From JAAGZL01 sp050290785 (GTDB lineage: Bacteria > Pseudomonadota > Gammaproteobacteria > Chromatiales > Chromatiaceae), in assembly GCA_050290785.1 (NCBI GenBank), contig JBNKIR010000053.1, positions 78,897 to 142,896 of the forward strand: a DNA stretch of 64,000 nucleotides, in the 5' to 3' direction. The notes under the pieces were generated by a model that worked only from the letters and a program-made list of their open reading frames with translations, was not told the DNA's origin and searched no databases. The position numbers and the translations under genes are program-made. Shown here piece after piece: positions 18,025 through 26,712 of the stretch. Position 1 is the stretch's first letter, and the number at the start of each line of letters is the position of its first letter.

Positions 18025-20595
18025 TTGCTTAAAGTATTGTTGATCGAACCATCGGCAACTATCAGGCATATTCAAGAGAATATCCTGCTTAAGTATGGAT
18101 TTGACGTTGAAACGGCTACAGATTTCATCAACGGCCTGCAGCTTATCGAGGCCGAGGACAATACCTGCAACAGCTACGATGCGTTTCTTATAGGATGGCC
18201 GGCCTCTGCCAATGCGGACCTAAAGCGTCTGTTGGAAATACTATCCGGAAAGCAATTCTCCTCCACACCCATAGCCATACTGGCGCACGAAGGAAGCAAA
18301 GAGGCCAAGGAACTGGCAGCCCAAAGACTCAATACCATCCATATACCCTGGCAGGATCATAAGCGCAGCGCCGCAATCCTGGCGAAACACCATAATCGCC
18401 TGACCAACGCAAACTTTGACACCAGGGCGCATCTACAGCCGATACGTATTCTGTTTGTTGATGACTCCCGTACCGTACGTCACAAATACAAGAACCTGCT
18501 CAAGGATAACGGCTATGAAGTTGAGGTCGCAAAGTCGGCGGAAAGCGGTTTTAACAAGGCCATCAACTCTGAATTCGACATCGCCATAATCGATTATTTT
18601 ATGCCTGACTCAAATGGCGATGAACTCTGCAAGAGACTATTGGATGATCCACGCACCAACTCCATTACCACCGCCCTGATAACAGGTACCTATATAGACT
18701 ACGCCATTGAGAGCTCGCTTAACTCCGGCGCTGTTGAGTGTATGTTCAAGAATGAAAGCGAGGATCTCTTTATTGCCCGGGTTGACGCCATGAGTCGTCA
18801 CCTTAGGGCACGTAAATCTATCGAGCAGGAGCGCAAACGACTAAGTGGGATATTGCGCTCGGTAGGGGACGGCGTTTATGGGGTGGATCAGGATGGAAAC
18901 ATCTCATTTATCAACCCCGCCTGCATGCGCATATTGGGGTATGAAAAGGAGGATAGCCTGATTGGTGAGTCCGCATACACGCTTTTTCACTATGCCGACG
19001 AAGGTGGCAGACCAATAGCAAAGGAAAACAGCGAACTACAGAACGCATACGAGCAAGGCTATACCATCAACAGACAGGAGTCGGTTTTCTGGAGCAAGGC
19101 AAGGGAACCGGTACCTGTTGAGTATACGGTCTATCCATTTAGCATTGACACTAAACGCCAGGGATCCGTTGTGGCCTTTCGCGATATTTCCGAGCGCCTC
19201 TCCCTGGAAAACAAACTCCGCTGGCAGGCAGACCATGATCCACTGACAAAACTAGCCAACAGGCGTCGCTTTGAAAGGGATCTGAATAAGGAGATAGATC
19301 TTCTACAGCGCGGTTCGGATTGCAGTGCATTACTCTATATCGACCTGGATCGTTTTAAATATGTAAATGACACCATGGGCCATTCGGCAGGCGATCAACT
19401 GCTGATTGAGATCTCACAACTATTGGCATCACGTTTAAGGAAGACAGATGATCTGGCCCGTCTGGGAGGTGATGAGTTTGCCATTATCCTGAGAAACGTA
19501 TCCCAGACATCCATAAAACAAACTGCCGATGAATATAGATCCATGCTGGAACAGTATGTCTTTATACACAAGGATAAACAATTCAATATTAACGCGAGCA
19601 TCGGCATTGCCATTATGGACAACAATACACATGACGCCGAGGCCGCGCTCAGCAACGCGGACACGGCCTGTCACATAGCGAAGAACCATGGTCGCAATCA
19701 AGTACATATCTTTACCCCGGAAATCGACATCTACGAGAACAAGGATCTAAGCTGGACCTCCCAGATAAGCCATGCACTGGAGCAAAACCTGTTTCTTCTG
19801 CATTACCAACCTATCTTTAGAAGCAAAGATCTGACTCCGGAACTGCTGCAAAACTATTCGAATGAGCAGGCTCAGGACCTGCAACAGCTCATACCAACCG
19901 AATCCCAAACACTTGAGGTACTATTACGCATTACAGGGCAGAGACAGGAGATCATCTATCCGAACGCCTTTCTGCCAACGGCCGAAAGATGCAATATGAT
20001 GGACAGGATCGACTCCTGGGTGGTTGAAAACGCGCTTGCACAACTCAAACAAATGCAGCAGAACGGCTATAGGGGAAGGATGTCCATAAACCTATCCGGT
20101 CAAACCGTAGCCGAACCCCATATTGTGGACATCATAGAAAAGACCATAGTCGAATCTGGCATAGATACATCCACAATAGTTTTCGAGATCTCTGAGAGCA
20201 CTGCTGCCGCAACCTCAATCCACACCAAAGAGCTGGTCTACAGAATGAACAACCTGGGCTGCCAGGTAACACTGGATGACTTTGGTAACGGCTTCTTCTC
20301 TTTTTCCCAACTGAAACAGTTACCGGTGAGTTTCATCAAGATATCCGGCAATCTGATACTGGGAGCGGACAGCAACAAATATAATCAGGCTGTGATCAAA
20401 TCTATCAATGATGTGGCACACTCACTCAAGATAGAAACCATCGCTAAATTTGTTGAGGATAAATCCACGCTTAATTTTCTGCTTGAATCAGGAGTGGACC
20501 AGGTACAGGGGTTCTTCCTCTCCAAACCCAGACCAAACCCGGACATGGATTCCGATGAGAACCCCGGTAAAAACTTCGCTAACCGGAATATGTAG
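18025..20595 (+). CDS. REC-REC-PAS-GGDEF-EAL cyclic-di-GMP signalling protein
   Basis: An 856-residue soluble protein starting at a TTG (MLKVLLIEPSATIRHIQ). The first receiver domain (1-~115) lacks the phospho-acceptor Asp (FLIGWPA at that place) and looks like a pseudo-receiver. The second (~140-265) is canonical, with LFVDDS and IIDYFMP. A PAS domain follows (~275-395), then GGDEF (~405-570) with an intact RLGGDEFAI motif. The EAL domain (~580-840) is altered: EVL replaces EAL and KISGN replaces the usual KIDGS-like motif, though DDFGNG is retained. Diguanylate cyclase activity is likely; phosphodiesterase activity is doubtful. It overlaps the convergent MFS gene by 17 bp. Confidence 0.9.
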   Translation: MLKVLLIEPSATIRHIQENILLKYGFDVETATDFINGLQLIEAEDNTCNSYDAFLIGWPASANADLKRLLEILSGKQFSSTPIAILAHEGSKEAKELAAQRLNTIHIPWQDHKRSAAILAKHHNRLTNANFDTRAHLQPIRILFVDDSRTVRHKYKNLLKDNGYEVEVAKSAESGFNKAINSEFDIAIIDYFMPDSNGDELCKRLLDDPRTNSITTALITGTYIDYAIESSLNSGAVECMFKNESEDLFIARVDAMSRHLRARKSIEQERKRLSGILRSVGDGVYGVDQDGNISFINPACMRILGYEKEDSLIGESAYTLFHYADEGGRPIAKENSELQNAYEQGYTINRQESVFWSKAREPVPVEYTVYPFSIDTKRQGSVVAFRDISERLSLENKLRWQADHDPLTKLANRRRFERDLNKEIDLLQRGSDCSALLYIDLDRFKYVNDTMGHSAGDQLLIEISQLLASRLRKTDDLARLGGDEFAIILRNVSQTSIKQTADEYRSMLEQYVFIHKDKQFNINASIGIAIMDNNTHDAEAALSNADTACHIAKNHGRNQVHIFTPEIDIYENKDLSWTSQISHALEQNLFLLHYQPIFRSKDLTPELLQNYSNEQAQDLQQLIPTESQTLEVLLRITGQRQEIIYPNAFLPTAERCNMMDRIDSWVVENALAQLKQMQQNGYRGRMSINLSGQTVAEPHIVDIIEKTIVESGIDTSTIVFEISESTAAATSIHTKELVYRMNNLGCQVTLDDFGNGFFSFSQLKQLPVSFIKISGNLILGADSNKYNQAVIKSINDVAHSLKIETIAKFVEDKSTLNFLLESGVDQVQGFFLSKPRPNPDMDSDENPGKNFANRNM

Positions 20596-21733
20596 CCCTA
20601 TTCAGATCATTCACCACCCAGCGCCATGCAATCAGCAGGGCCAAAAAAGACAAACCGGCCGAGATGCCAAAGGCCACACTTGGTCCGGCACTATCCCATA
20701 GAAAACCACTGGCCAGGGTCCCCATGGCCCCTCCGGCACCGAAACTCAAACTGCTATACAGGGCCTGCCCCCTACCCTGATGCTTACCGGTAAAGTAGTG
20801 GTGTACCAGATGAATTGCCGCCGCATGAAAGGTGCCAAAGGTCGCCGCATGCAGAGTTTGGGCAGAAAGTATGGCGGCCAGTGAATGTGGGAAGTTACCG
20901 ATCAAGATCCAACGCAATACCGCCAGACCCAGACTTGCCATCAGTACCCTGCGCGCCCCGAACCGTTTCAACAAACGGTGCATGAAGATAAAGACAATTA
21001 CCTCGGCCAAGACACCGATGGCCCAAAACAGACCGATGACCGTCTTGGAATATCCAACCGACTCCATATAGATGGAGTAGAAACCATAGTATGCGCCATG
21101 CCCTGCCTGCAGCAGAAAACAGACTACAAAGAAGGCGATGACCGCCGGTAACCTGAGTATCTCCAGGATCGGAGGCTGTTCTATGGGGTGCAGTTTCGAA
21201 TCTTTATCCCTGACCGTCAGACTGGATAGCCAGATTGCCCCATAGAAGCTCAATAACACCGGCAGTATGGATCGCGGCCCATATAAATCGACTAGCAAAC
21301 CCAAGGCCAGCACGGTAAGGATAAAACCGACTGACCCCCACACCCTGACACGGGCATATCTGGAAACATCCTTACCCAGATAATCAAAGGTGACCGCCTC
21401 AAACTGTGGCAACACCGCATTCCAGAAAAAACTAAACAGGACCATGGCCGCACCCAGTTGCCAAAAACCTGTGACCCAGAACACCGAGGAAAAGATGATG
21501 GTGGTGAGCAGGGAACCCAAACGTACGATGGACATACGGTGTCCCAGGTGATCCCCCAGCCAACCCCAGACATAAGGTGCTATAAGTTTGGTGGCCATGG
21601 GTATGGCCATAAGCTGGCCGATGGCTACGGCATCAAAACCCAGACCCTTCAGATACAGACTCCAATAAGGTGCCAGCACGCCCAGGGCAGCAAAGTAGAA
21701 CAGATAAAACGATGACAGTCGCCAATAGGGCAT
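20579..21733 (-). CDS. MFS transporter of the HcaT-like (MFS_1_like) group
   Basis: A 384-residue protein with about 12 hydrophobic segments. The start MPYWRLSSFYLFYFAALGVL and the loop GWLGDHLGHRMSIVRLG resemble the HcaT/LacY-like MFS group whose best-known member is linked to 3-phenylpropionate uptake. The substrate here cannot be inferred. It lies 28 bp downstream of aroC on the same strand and overlaps the GGDEF-EAL gene at its 3' end. Confidence 0.8.
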   Translation of the reverse strand: MPYWRLSSFYLFYFAALGVLAPYWSLYLKGLGFDAVAIGQLMAIPMATKLIAPYVWGWLGDHLGHRMSIVRLGSLLTTIIFSSVFWVTGFWQLGAAMVLFSFFWNAVLPQFEAVTFDYLGKDVSRYARVRVWGSVGFILTVLALGLLVDLYGPRSILPVLLSFYGAIWLSSLTVRDKDSKLHPIEQPPILEILRLPAVIAFFVVCFLLQAGHGAYYGFYSIYMESVGYSKTVIGLFWAIGVLAEVIVFIFMHRLLKRFGARRVLMASLGLAVLRWILIGNFPHSLAAILSAQTLHAATFGTFHAAAIHLVHHYFTGKHQGRGQALYSSLSFGAGGAMGTLASGFLWDSAGPSVAFGISAGLSFLALLIAWRWVVNDLNRATYSG

Positions 21734-21761
21734 CAGCTATGGCAACCGGTCAGATTGCCCC

Positions 21762-22862
21762 TCACTTCGGCGCAGCAGGCACAACTGGGGTACCGGAACG
21801 CACATCCATGTTTTGGGCACGATGACGCAGCAGGTGGTCCATCAAGGTGATGGCCAGCATGGCCTCGGCTATGGGGGTGGCGCGAATCCCCACACAGGGA
21901 TCGTGCCGCCCTTCCGTGCTCACCTCAACCGTTTCGCCACGTACGTCGATGCTGCTACAGGGGATATGCAGGCTGGAGGTCGGCTTCATGGCTATGCTGA
22001 CGACTATATCCTGACCACTGGAGATTCCCCCCAGGATGCCGCCGGCATGGTTGCTGAGAAACCCATCAGGTGTGATCTCGTCTCTATGCTCTGTACCCTT
22101 CTGCTCCACGCTATGGAAACCGGCACCGATCTCCACCCCCTTGACCGCATTGATGCTCATCATGGAGTGGGCGATCTCGGCATCCAGCCGATCGAATATG
22201 GGCTCTCCCAGACCTGGAGGCACGTTGGTGGCAACCACATTGATACGGGCGCCAATGGAGTTCCCTTCCCTGCGCAGGGCATCCATATAGGCCTCCATCT
22301 CGGTCACCTTGTCGGCATCCGGACAGAAGAATAGGTTGTTGTTTACCTCATCCCAGTCGATCTTTTCTATAGTGATGGGACCAAGTTGCGCCAGGTAACC
22401 GCGGATCTCCATACCGCAGGTCTGTCGCAGATACTTTTTGGCGATGGCACCGGCGGCTACCCGCATGGCGGTCTCGCGGGCCGATGAGCGGCCACCGCCA
22501 CGATAGTCGCGCACCCCGTACTTCTGGGTATAGGTGTAGTCTGCGTGGCCGGGACGGAATCTATCCATGATATTGGAATAGTCCTTGGACCTCTGATCGG
22601 TGTTATGGATGATCAGCCCTATAGGGGTTCCGGTAGTCACCCCCTCGAATACGCCAGAGAGGATCTGCACCTCGTCCGCCTCGCGCCGCTGGGTGGTATG
22701 GCGTGAGGTGCCTGGTCTGCGTCGATCCAGATCCGGCTGAAGATCCTGCTCAGACAGATCCATTCCAGGCGGACAGCCATCCACGACACACCCAATGGCG
22801 GGGCCGTGACTCTCGCCAAACGAGGTTACACTGAACAGTTTTCCAATCGTATTTCCAGACAT
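21762..22862 (-). CDS. aroC: Chorismate synthase
   Basis: A 366-residue AroC producing chorismate from EPSP with reduced FMN, the last step of the shikimate pathway. The family motifs GESHGPAIGCVVDGCPPG, YGVRDYRGGGRSSARETA and HDPCVGIRATPIAEAM are all present. Length and start (MSGNTIGKLFSVTSFG) are standard. tolC lies upstream, separated by a terminator; the MFS gene lies downstream. Confidence 0.98.
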   Translation of the reverse strand: MSGNTIGKLFSVTSFGESHGPAIGCVVDGCPPGMDLSEQDLQPDLDRRRPGTSRHTTQRREADEVQILSGVFEGVTTGTPIGLIIHNTDQRSKDYSNIMDRFRPGHADYTYTQKYGVRDYRGGGRSSARETAMRVAAGAIAKKYLRQTCGMEIRGYLAQLGPITIEKIDWDEVNNNLFFCPDADKVTEMEAYMDALRREGNSIGARINVVATNVPPGLGEPIFDRLDAEIAHSMMSINAVKGVEIGAGFHSVEQKGTEHRDEITPDGFLSNHAGGILGGISSGQDIVVSIAMKPTSSLHIPCSSIDVRGETVEVSTEGRHDPCVGIRATPIAEAMLAITLMDHLLRHRAQNMDVRSGTPVVPAAPK

Positions 22863-22901
22863 GAGATCTATTCTAACCGGTTATTACTGATTGCGCATAT
22901 T

Positions 22902-22924
22902 AAAACGGGGCCATCGGCCCCGTT
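22902..22924 (-). terminator. Intrinsic terminator after tolC
   Basis: A perfect 9-bp stem AACGGGGCC with a 3-nt loop lies 22 bp beyond the tolC stop. On the minus strand it is followed by TTTTAAT. It separates tolC from aroC. Confidence 0.8.
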
Positions 22925-22945
22925 CATTCGTGTTTCAACAACAAA

Positions 22946-24256
22946 TCACTTCAACCAGGGTTGTATCTGTTTCAGATCCTCTTCCGAGATGATCCCAGCG
23001 GCCTGTTTCAGCCTCAACCCACTCATGATGTAGTTGTAACGCACACTGGCGTAGTTCTTCATGGAGCGATACAGATCACGTTGCGAATTGAGCACGTCAA
23101 CAATGGTACGGGTACCCACCTCATAGCCAGCCTCGGTCGCCTCCAGGGCGCTTTTCGCGGAAACGGTACTCGCCTTCAACGCCCTGACCGAACTGATGCT
23201 GGCAACCACACCGCGGTAGGCATCACGCACCTGCCGGATGACGGAGCGCCGCTCCTTATCCAGATCTTCCTGGCTCGCCTCCAATTCATATCTGGCCTGG
23301 CGGGTACGCGAATTCACCCCGCCTCCAGCATATAGTGGTACTGTAAGTTGCACGCCGATGGTGGATGTATTGGTATCCGACCCGCTGGAGAGGCTGGTGC
23401 GATCCCGACTATGGGATCCAACCAGATCCAGGGACGGGAGATGGCCAGACTGTTGCACCTTTACATTGCTACGGGCGATTGCGGTCGCCTTTTGTGCAGC
23501 CTTGATGGAGAGATTTTGCTCCAGCGCCCTACTACCCCACTTTTCAATACTGTCCGGCACGGGTTTGGACAGGACCAGATTCTCATCCAGAACGGCCAAT
23601 GCCTTCAATCTCTGGTTGGTGATCTCGTACATGACCTCCCAGGCATTATCCAGATCGTTCTCCGCCTGGATAAGATCCGCCCTGGATTGATCATAGGCGG
23701 CCTGGGCCTCGTGTACTGCCGTTATGGCTATCAGGCCCACGTCAAACCTTTGCTTGGCCTGCTCAAGCTGCCTGCTGATAGCGGCGGTCTCGGCCTTGGC
23801 GAATTCAAGACTGTCCTGAGCGTATAGAATATCGAAATAGGCCTGGGCGGTACGTACTATCAGGTCCTGCTCGGATGCTGCATAGGTGGCTTCGGCCTGA
23901 GCAATCTGATCATCCGCCTGGTCAAGTTGCACCCAGAGTTCCCTTCGGTAAATCGGCATAGACAGATCCACGCTGAGACTGGATTTGTTATAGTCGGTAG
24001 TACCCTTACCTGTTGTCGAGTGCACAGTATCCACATCCATGCTGGTGGAGCTCCCGGACATGGACAGCGTGGGCAAGAGCGCTGCTATGGCCTGTGGCCT
24101 GGATTCCAGTACCGAATCCCTGGTGGCCCTGGCGGCCTTGAGCTGCGCATCATTCTGTAGCGCCAATGCATACACCTGCATCAGATTTTCAGCCTGGGCC
24201 AGTGGCAACCAGAACATGGCAATCAAGAATACAGACGGTAACCTTCTCTTCATCAT
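22946..24256 (-). CDS. tolC: TolC-family outer membrane efflux protein
   Basis: A 436-residue outer-membrane factor, forming the exit duct for type I secretion and tripartite efflux pumps. It has a signal peptide (MMKRRLPSVFLIAMFWLPLA, cleaved near AQAE) and two internally related halves with long helices (LMQVYALALQNDAQLKAARA; then SRTRQARYELEASQEDLDKE). I chose the ATG at 24256, with AGGA upstream; the frame stays open to 24424 but those residues do not fit. It is divergent from the ABC exporter across 294 bp. It is a general TolC type, not the CusC/OprM lipoprotein type. Confidence 0.92.
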   Translation of the reverse strand: MMKRRLPSVFLIAMFWLPLAQAENLMQVYALALQNDAQLKAARATRDSVLESRPQAIAALLPTLSMSGSSTSMDVDTVHSTTGKGTTDYNKSSLSVDLSMPIYRRELWVQLDQADDQIAQAEATYAASEQDLIVRTAQAYFDILYAQDSLEFAKAETAAISRQLEQAKQRFDVGLIAITAVHEAQAAYDQSRADLIQAENDLDNAWEVMYEITNQRLKALAVLDENLVLSKPVPDSIEKWGSRALEQNLSIKAAQKATAIARSNVKVQQSGHLPSLDLVGSHSRDRTSLSSGSDTNTSTIGVQLTVPLYAGGGVNSRTRQARYELEASQEDLDKERRSVIRQVRDAYRGVVASISSVRALKASTVSAKSALEATEAGYEVGTRTIVDVLNSQRDLYRSMKNYASVRYNYIMSGLRLKQAAGIISEEDLKQIQPWLK

Positions 24257-24550
24257 ATCAATCCTAATGTTGATAATAAGCTTATTATACAGCTTCTTAC
24301 AGCGATGTCCTAATAAACTCCTTAAAAATATACTTTTTTGCAACCTCGTCAGGATCGAGATTGTACCACCGTCACAAATCAGAGTCTGTTCCGGCGCCGA
24401 CAGATATTTGAACATATCCGTCACCGGAACAGGATATATGGCAGCAGTAAATGACCCTATAATTCACTCATCTCATAAATCATAATACCGTCTATGATCA
24501 CCATTCCCGATACAAAATCCAACGACAAATCACAATCCTGAAGGTATGAA
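24257..24550. other. Divergent promoter region between tolC and the ABC exporter
   Basis: 294 bp without a convincing gene; it must hold the promoters of tolC and of the divergent ABC exporter. The tolC-proximal part is AT-rich. I found no clear dyad or sigma-70 pair that I would defend. Confidence 0.4.
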
Positions 24551-26383
24551 GTGTCAGAGTCGACCACAGAAATGACGCTATCCGAGGTCAAACAGGAATC
24601 ATCCTCCGAGGCCTATAGCTGGCAAGATCTGACCTCTATGGTCCTGGGCAGGAAACATGAGCTCATCGCCGCCAACATCATCGCTATCCTGGGGGCGACG
24701 GTAAGTGTACCCATACCTCTACTGATACCACTTCTGGTAGATGAGGTACTGCTGGATAAACCAGGAGTCTCCATCGCCATAATCAACGGCATATTTCCAG
24801 AAGACTGGCAGGGACCGGTCCTGTATATCATGACGATACTGTTCCTGACCCTGTTCCTGAGGCTCATCTCCCTGGTATTGGGGGTCTGGCAGATGCGCCA
24901 GTTCACCACCATCTCCAAGGATGTGACCTTCCATATCAGAAAAAGCCTGTTGCAACGCCTGGAACGGGTCTCCATGTCCGAATACGAGACCATGGGTAGC
25001 GGCACCGTGGCATCACACATGGTTACTGACATTGACGCCATTGATCAGTTCATCGGCATTACCACATCCAAATTTCTGGTGGCAATGCTCAGCATAGTGG
25101 GGACAGCCATGGTCCTGCTATGGATGCACTGGCAACTGGCCCTGTTCATCCTGTTTCTGAACCCTTTGGTTATTTACATAACCACCCTGTTTGGCCGTAA
25201 GGTAAAAAGACTCAAACGCAATGAGAACAGCGCCTATCAGCTGTTCCAGGAGTCTCTGTCAGAGACCCTGGACGCCATCCAGCAGATCCGCGCCAGCAAC
25301 CGGGAACGGCACTATATCTCACGAATAATCGACAAGGCAGATCACGTACGCAAACACTCCAGGTCCTTCACCTGGAAGAGTGATGCGGCCCAGCGCCTGT
25401 CATTCACAGTATTCCTGTTCGGATTCGATACCTTTCGCGCCCTGAGTATGATCATGGTTATGTTCTCCGATCTCACTATCGGCCAGATGTTGGCGGTATT
25501 CGCCTATCTCTGGTTTATGATGGGACCGGTACAGGAGGTACTTGCCATCCAGTACGCCTATCATGGGGCTCAGGCCGCGCTGGAACGCATCAACCGGCTG
25601 CTGGCGATCAACCTGGAACCACAATATCCCCACCACATAAATCCATTTGTTGACAAGTGCACCACCGACCTGCAGGTGGAACATGTATCTTTCCGCTATG
25701 GAGATGGCCCTCTGGTATTGAATGACATCAGCCTGCATATAGCCGCTGGAGAAAAGGTTGCCCTGGTCGGGGCCAGTGGTGGCGGCAAGACCACCATGGT
25801 GCAGGTGATACTGGGACTCTACCCACCCAACTCCGGAGAGATACGCTTCGATGGCGTACCGGTATCGGAGATAGGCATGGATGTAGTGCGAGACAATGTC
25901 GCCACGGTGCTGCAACACCCTGCCCTGTTCAACGACACCGTACGCATGAACCTTACCCTGGGACAGGATATTACGGATGACAGCCTCTGGCGCGCCCTGG
26001 AGATAGCCCAGTTGGCGGATATCATCCGGAATATGGATCACGGGCTGGAGACCGTTATCGGCCGCTACGGTATACGTCTATCCGGCGGACAGAAACAACG
26101 TCTGGCCGTGGCCAGGATGGTGCTCAGCGATCCCAGGATCGTCATCCTGGATGAGGCCACCTCCTCTCTGGATACCGCAACCGAGGCCAGACTGCACCAC
26201 GCCATGCAGACGTTCCTCCATGGACGCACCACACTGATAATCGCCCACAGGCTCAGCGCGGTGAAACAGGCGGATCGCGTACTGGTGTTTGAGGATGGAC
26301 ACATCGTTGAGGAGGGCCACCACGACGAGCTGATCCAGAACAACGGACTCTACTCATCCCTCTACGGTCATCAGGAGACATGA
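24551..26383 (+). CDS. ABC exporter, fused membrane and ATPase domains (MsbA/ABCB type)
   Basis: A 610-residue half-transporter. The membrane domain (~40-350) has about six hydrophobic segments, and the ATPase (~370-605) has Walker A GASGGGKTT, signature LSGGQKQRLAVARM, Walker B RIVILDEATSSLD and an H-loop (IIAHRLSAV). It starts at GTG 24551 with AAGG six nucleotides upstream; a later ATG at 24572 is possible. Members export lipids, peptides or drugs; the substrate is unknown. Being divergent from tolC does not by itself make them partners, since no membrane-fusion protein is adjacent. The MazG-like gene follows after 3 bp. Confidence 0.9.
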   Translation: MSESTTEMTLSEVKQESSSEAYSWQDLTSMVLGRKHELIAANIIAILGATVSVPIPLLIPLLVDEVLLDKPGVSIAIINGIFPEDWQGPVLYIMTILFLTLFLRLISLVLGVWQMRQFTTISKDVTFHIRKSLLQRLERVSMSEYETMGSGTVASHMVTDIDAIDQFIGITTSKFLVAMLSIVGTAMVLLWMHWQLALFILFLNPLVIYITTLFGRKVKRLKRNENSAYQLFQESLSETLDAIQQIRASNRERHYISRIIDKADHVRKHSRSFTWKSDAAQRLSFTVFLFGFDTFRALSMIMVMFSDLTIGQMLAVFAYLWFMMGPVQEVLAIQYAYHGAQAALERINRLLAINLEPQYPHHINPFVDKCTTDLQVEHVSFRYGDGPLVLNDISLHIAAGEKVALVGASGGGKTTMVQVILGLYPPNSGEIRFDGVPVSEIGMDVVRDNVATVLQHPALFNDTVRMNLTLGQDITDDSLWRALEIAQLADIIRNMDHGLETVIGRYGIRLSGGQKQRLAVARMVLSDPRIVILDEATSSLDTATEARLHHAMQTFLHGRTTLIIAHRLSAVKQADRVLVFEDGHIVEEGHHDELIQNNGLYSSLYGHQET

Positions 26384-26386
26384 TCC

Positions 26387-26695
26387 GTGCCTAGCAACAT
26401 ACAACAACTGCAGAATGATATCGCACAGTGGTCCGACGCCACCTTCGGAGCTAACCGCCCGGCGAATATACCTCTGTATCATCTGGCCAAGGAGATAGAG
26501 GAGCTGATTGCGGCACCTGATGATCACATGGAATATGCAGACTGTTTGATACTCCTACTCGACGCCTACCGCATGGTGGGTGGTAATGCGGATGACCTGA
26601 TCGAGTACGGTCATAGAAAACTTGCCATAAACCGCGGACGCAAATGGGGTACGCCTGACGAAAACGGCGTGGTTGAGCATATACGCGAGGGATAA
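26387..26695 (+). CDS. Small MazG-like nucleotide pyrophosphohydrolase (DUF550 type)
   Basis: A 102-residue protein resembling the dATP/dGTP diphosphohydrolase (DUF550) group common in phages. The all-alpha NTP-PPase motif is visible as KEIEEL followed by EYADCLILLLDA, giving the EExxE / ExxD metal ligands. It starts at GTG 26387, 3 bp after the ABC exporter stop, so the two are probably co-transcribed. The functional link to the exporter is unclear; nucleotide-pool sanitation is the family role. Confidence 0.75.
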   Translation: MPSNIQQLQNDIAQWSDATFGANRPANIPLYHLAKEIEELIAAPDDHMEYADCLILLLDAYRMVGGNADDLIEYGHRKLAINRGRKWGTPDENGVVEHIREG

Positions 26696-26712
26696 GCGGA
26701 AAGTTTAGTGAC

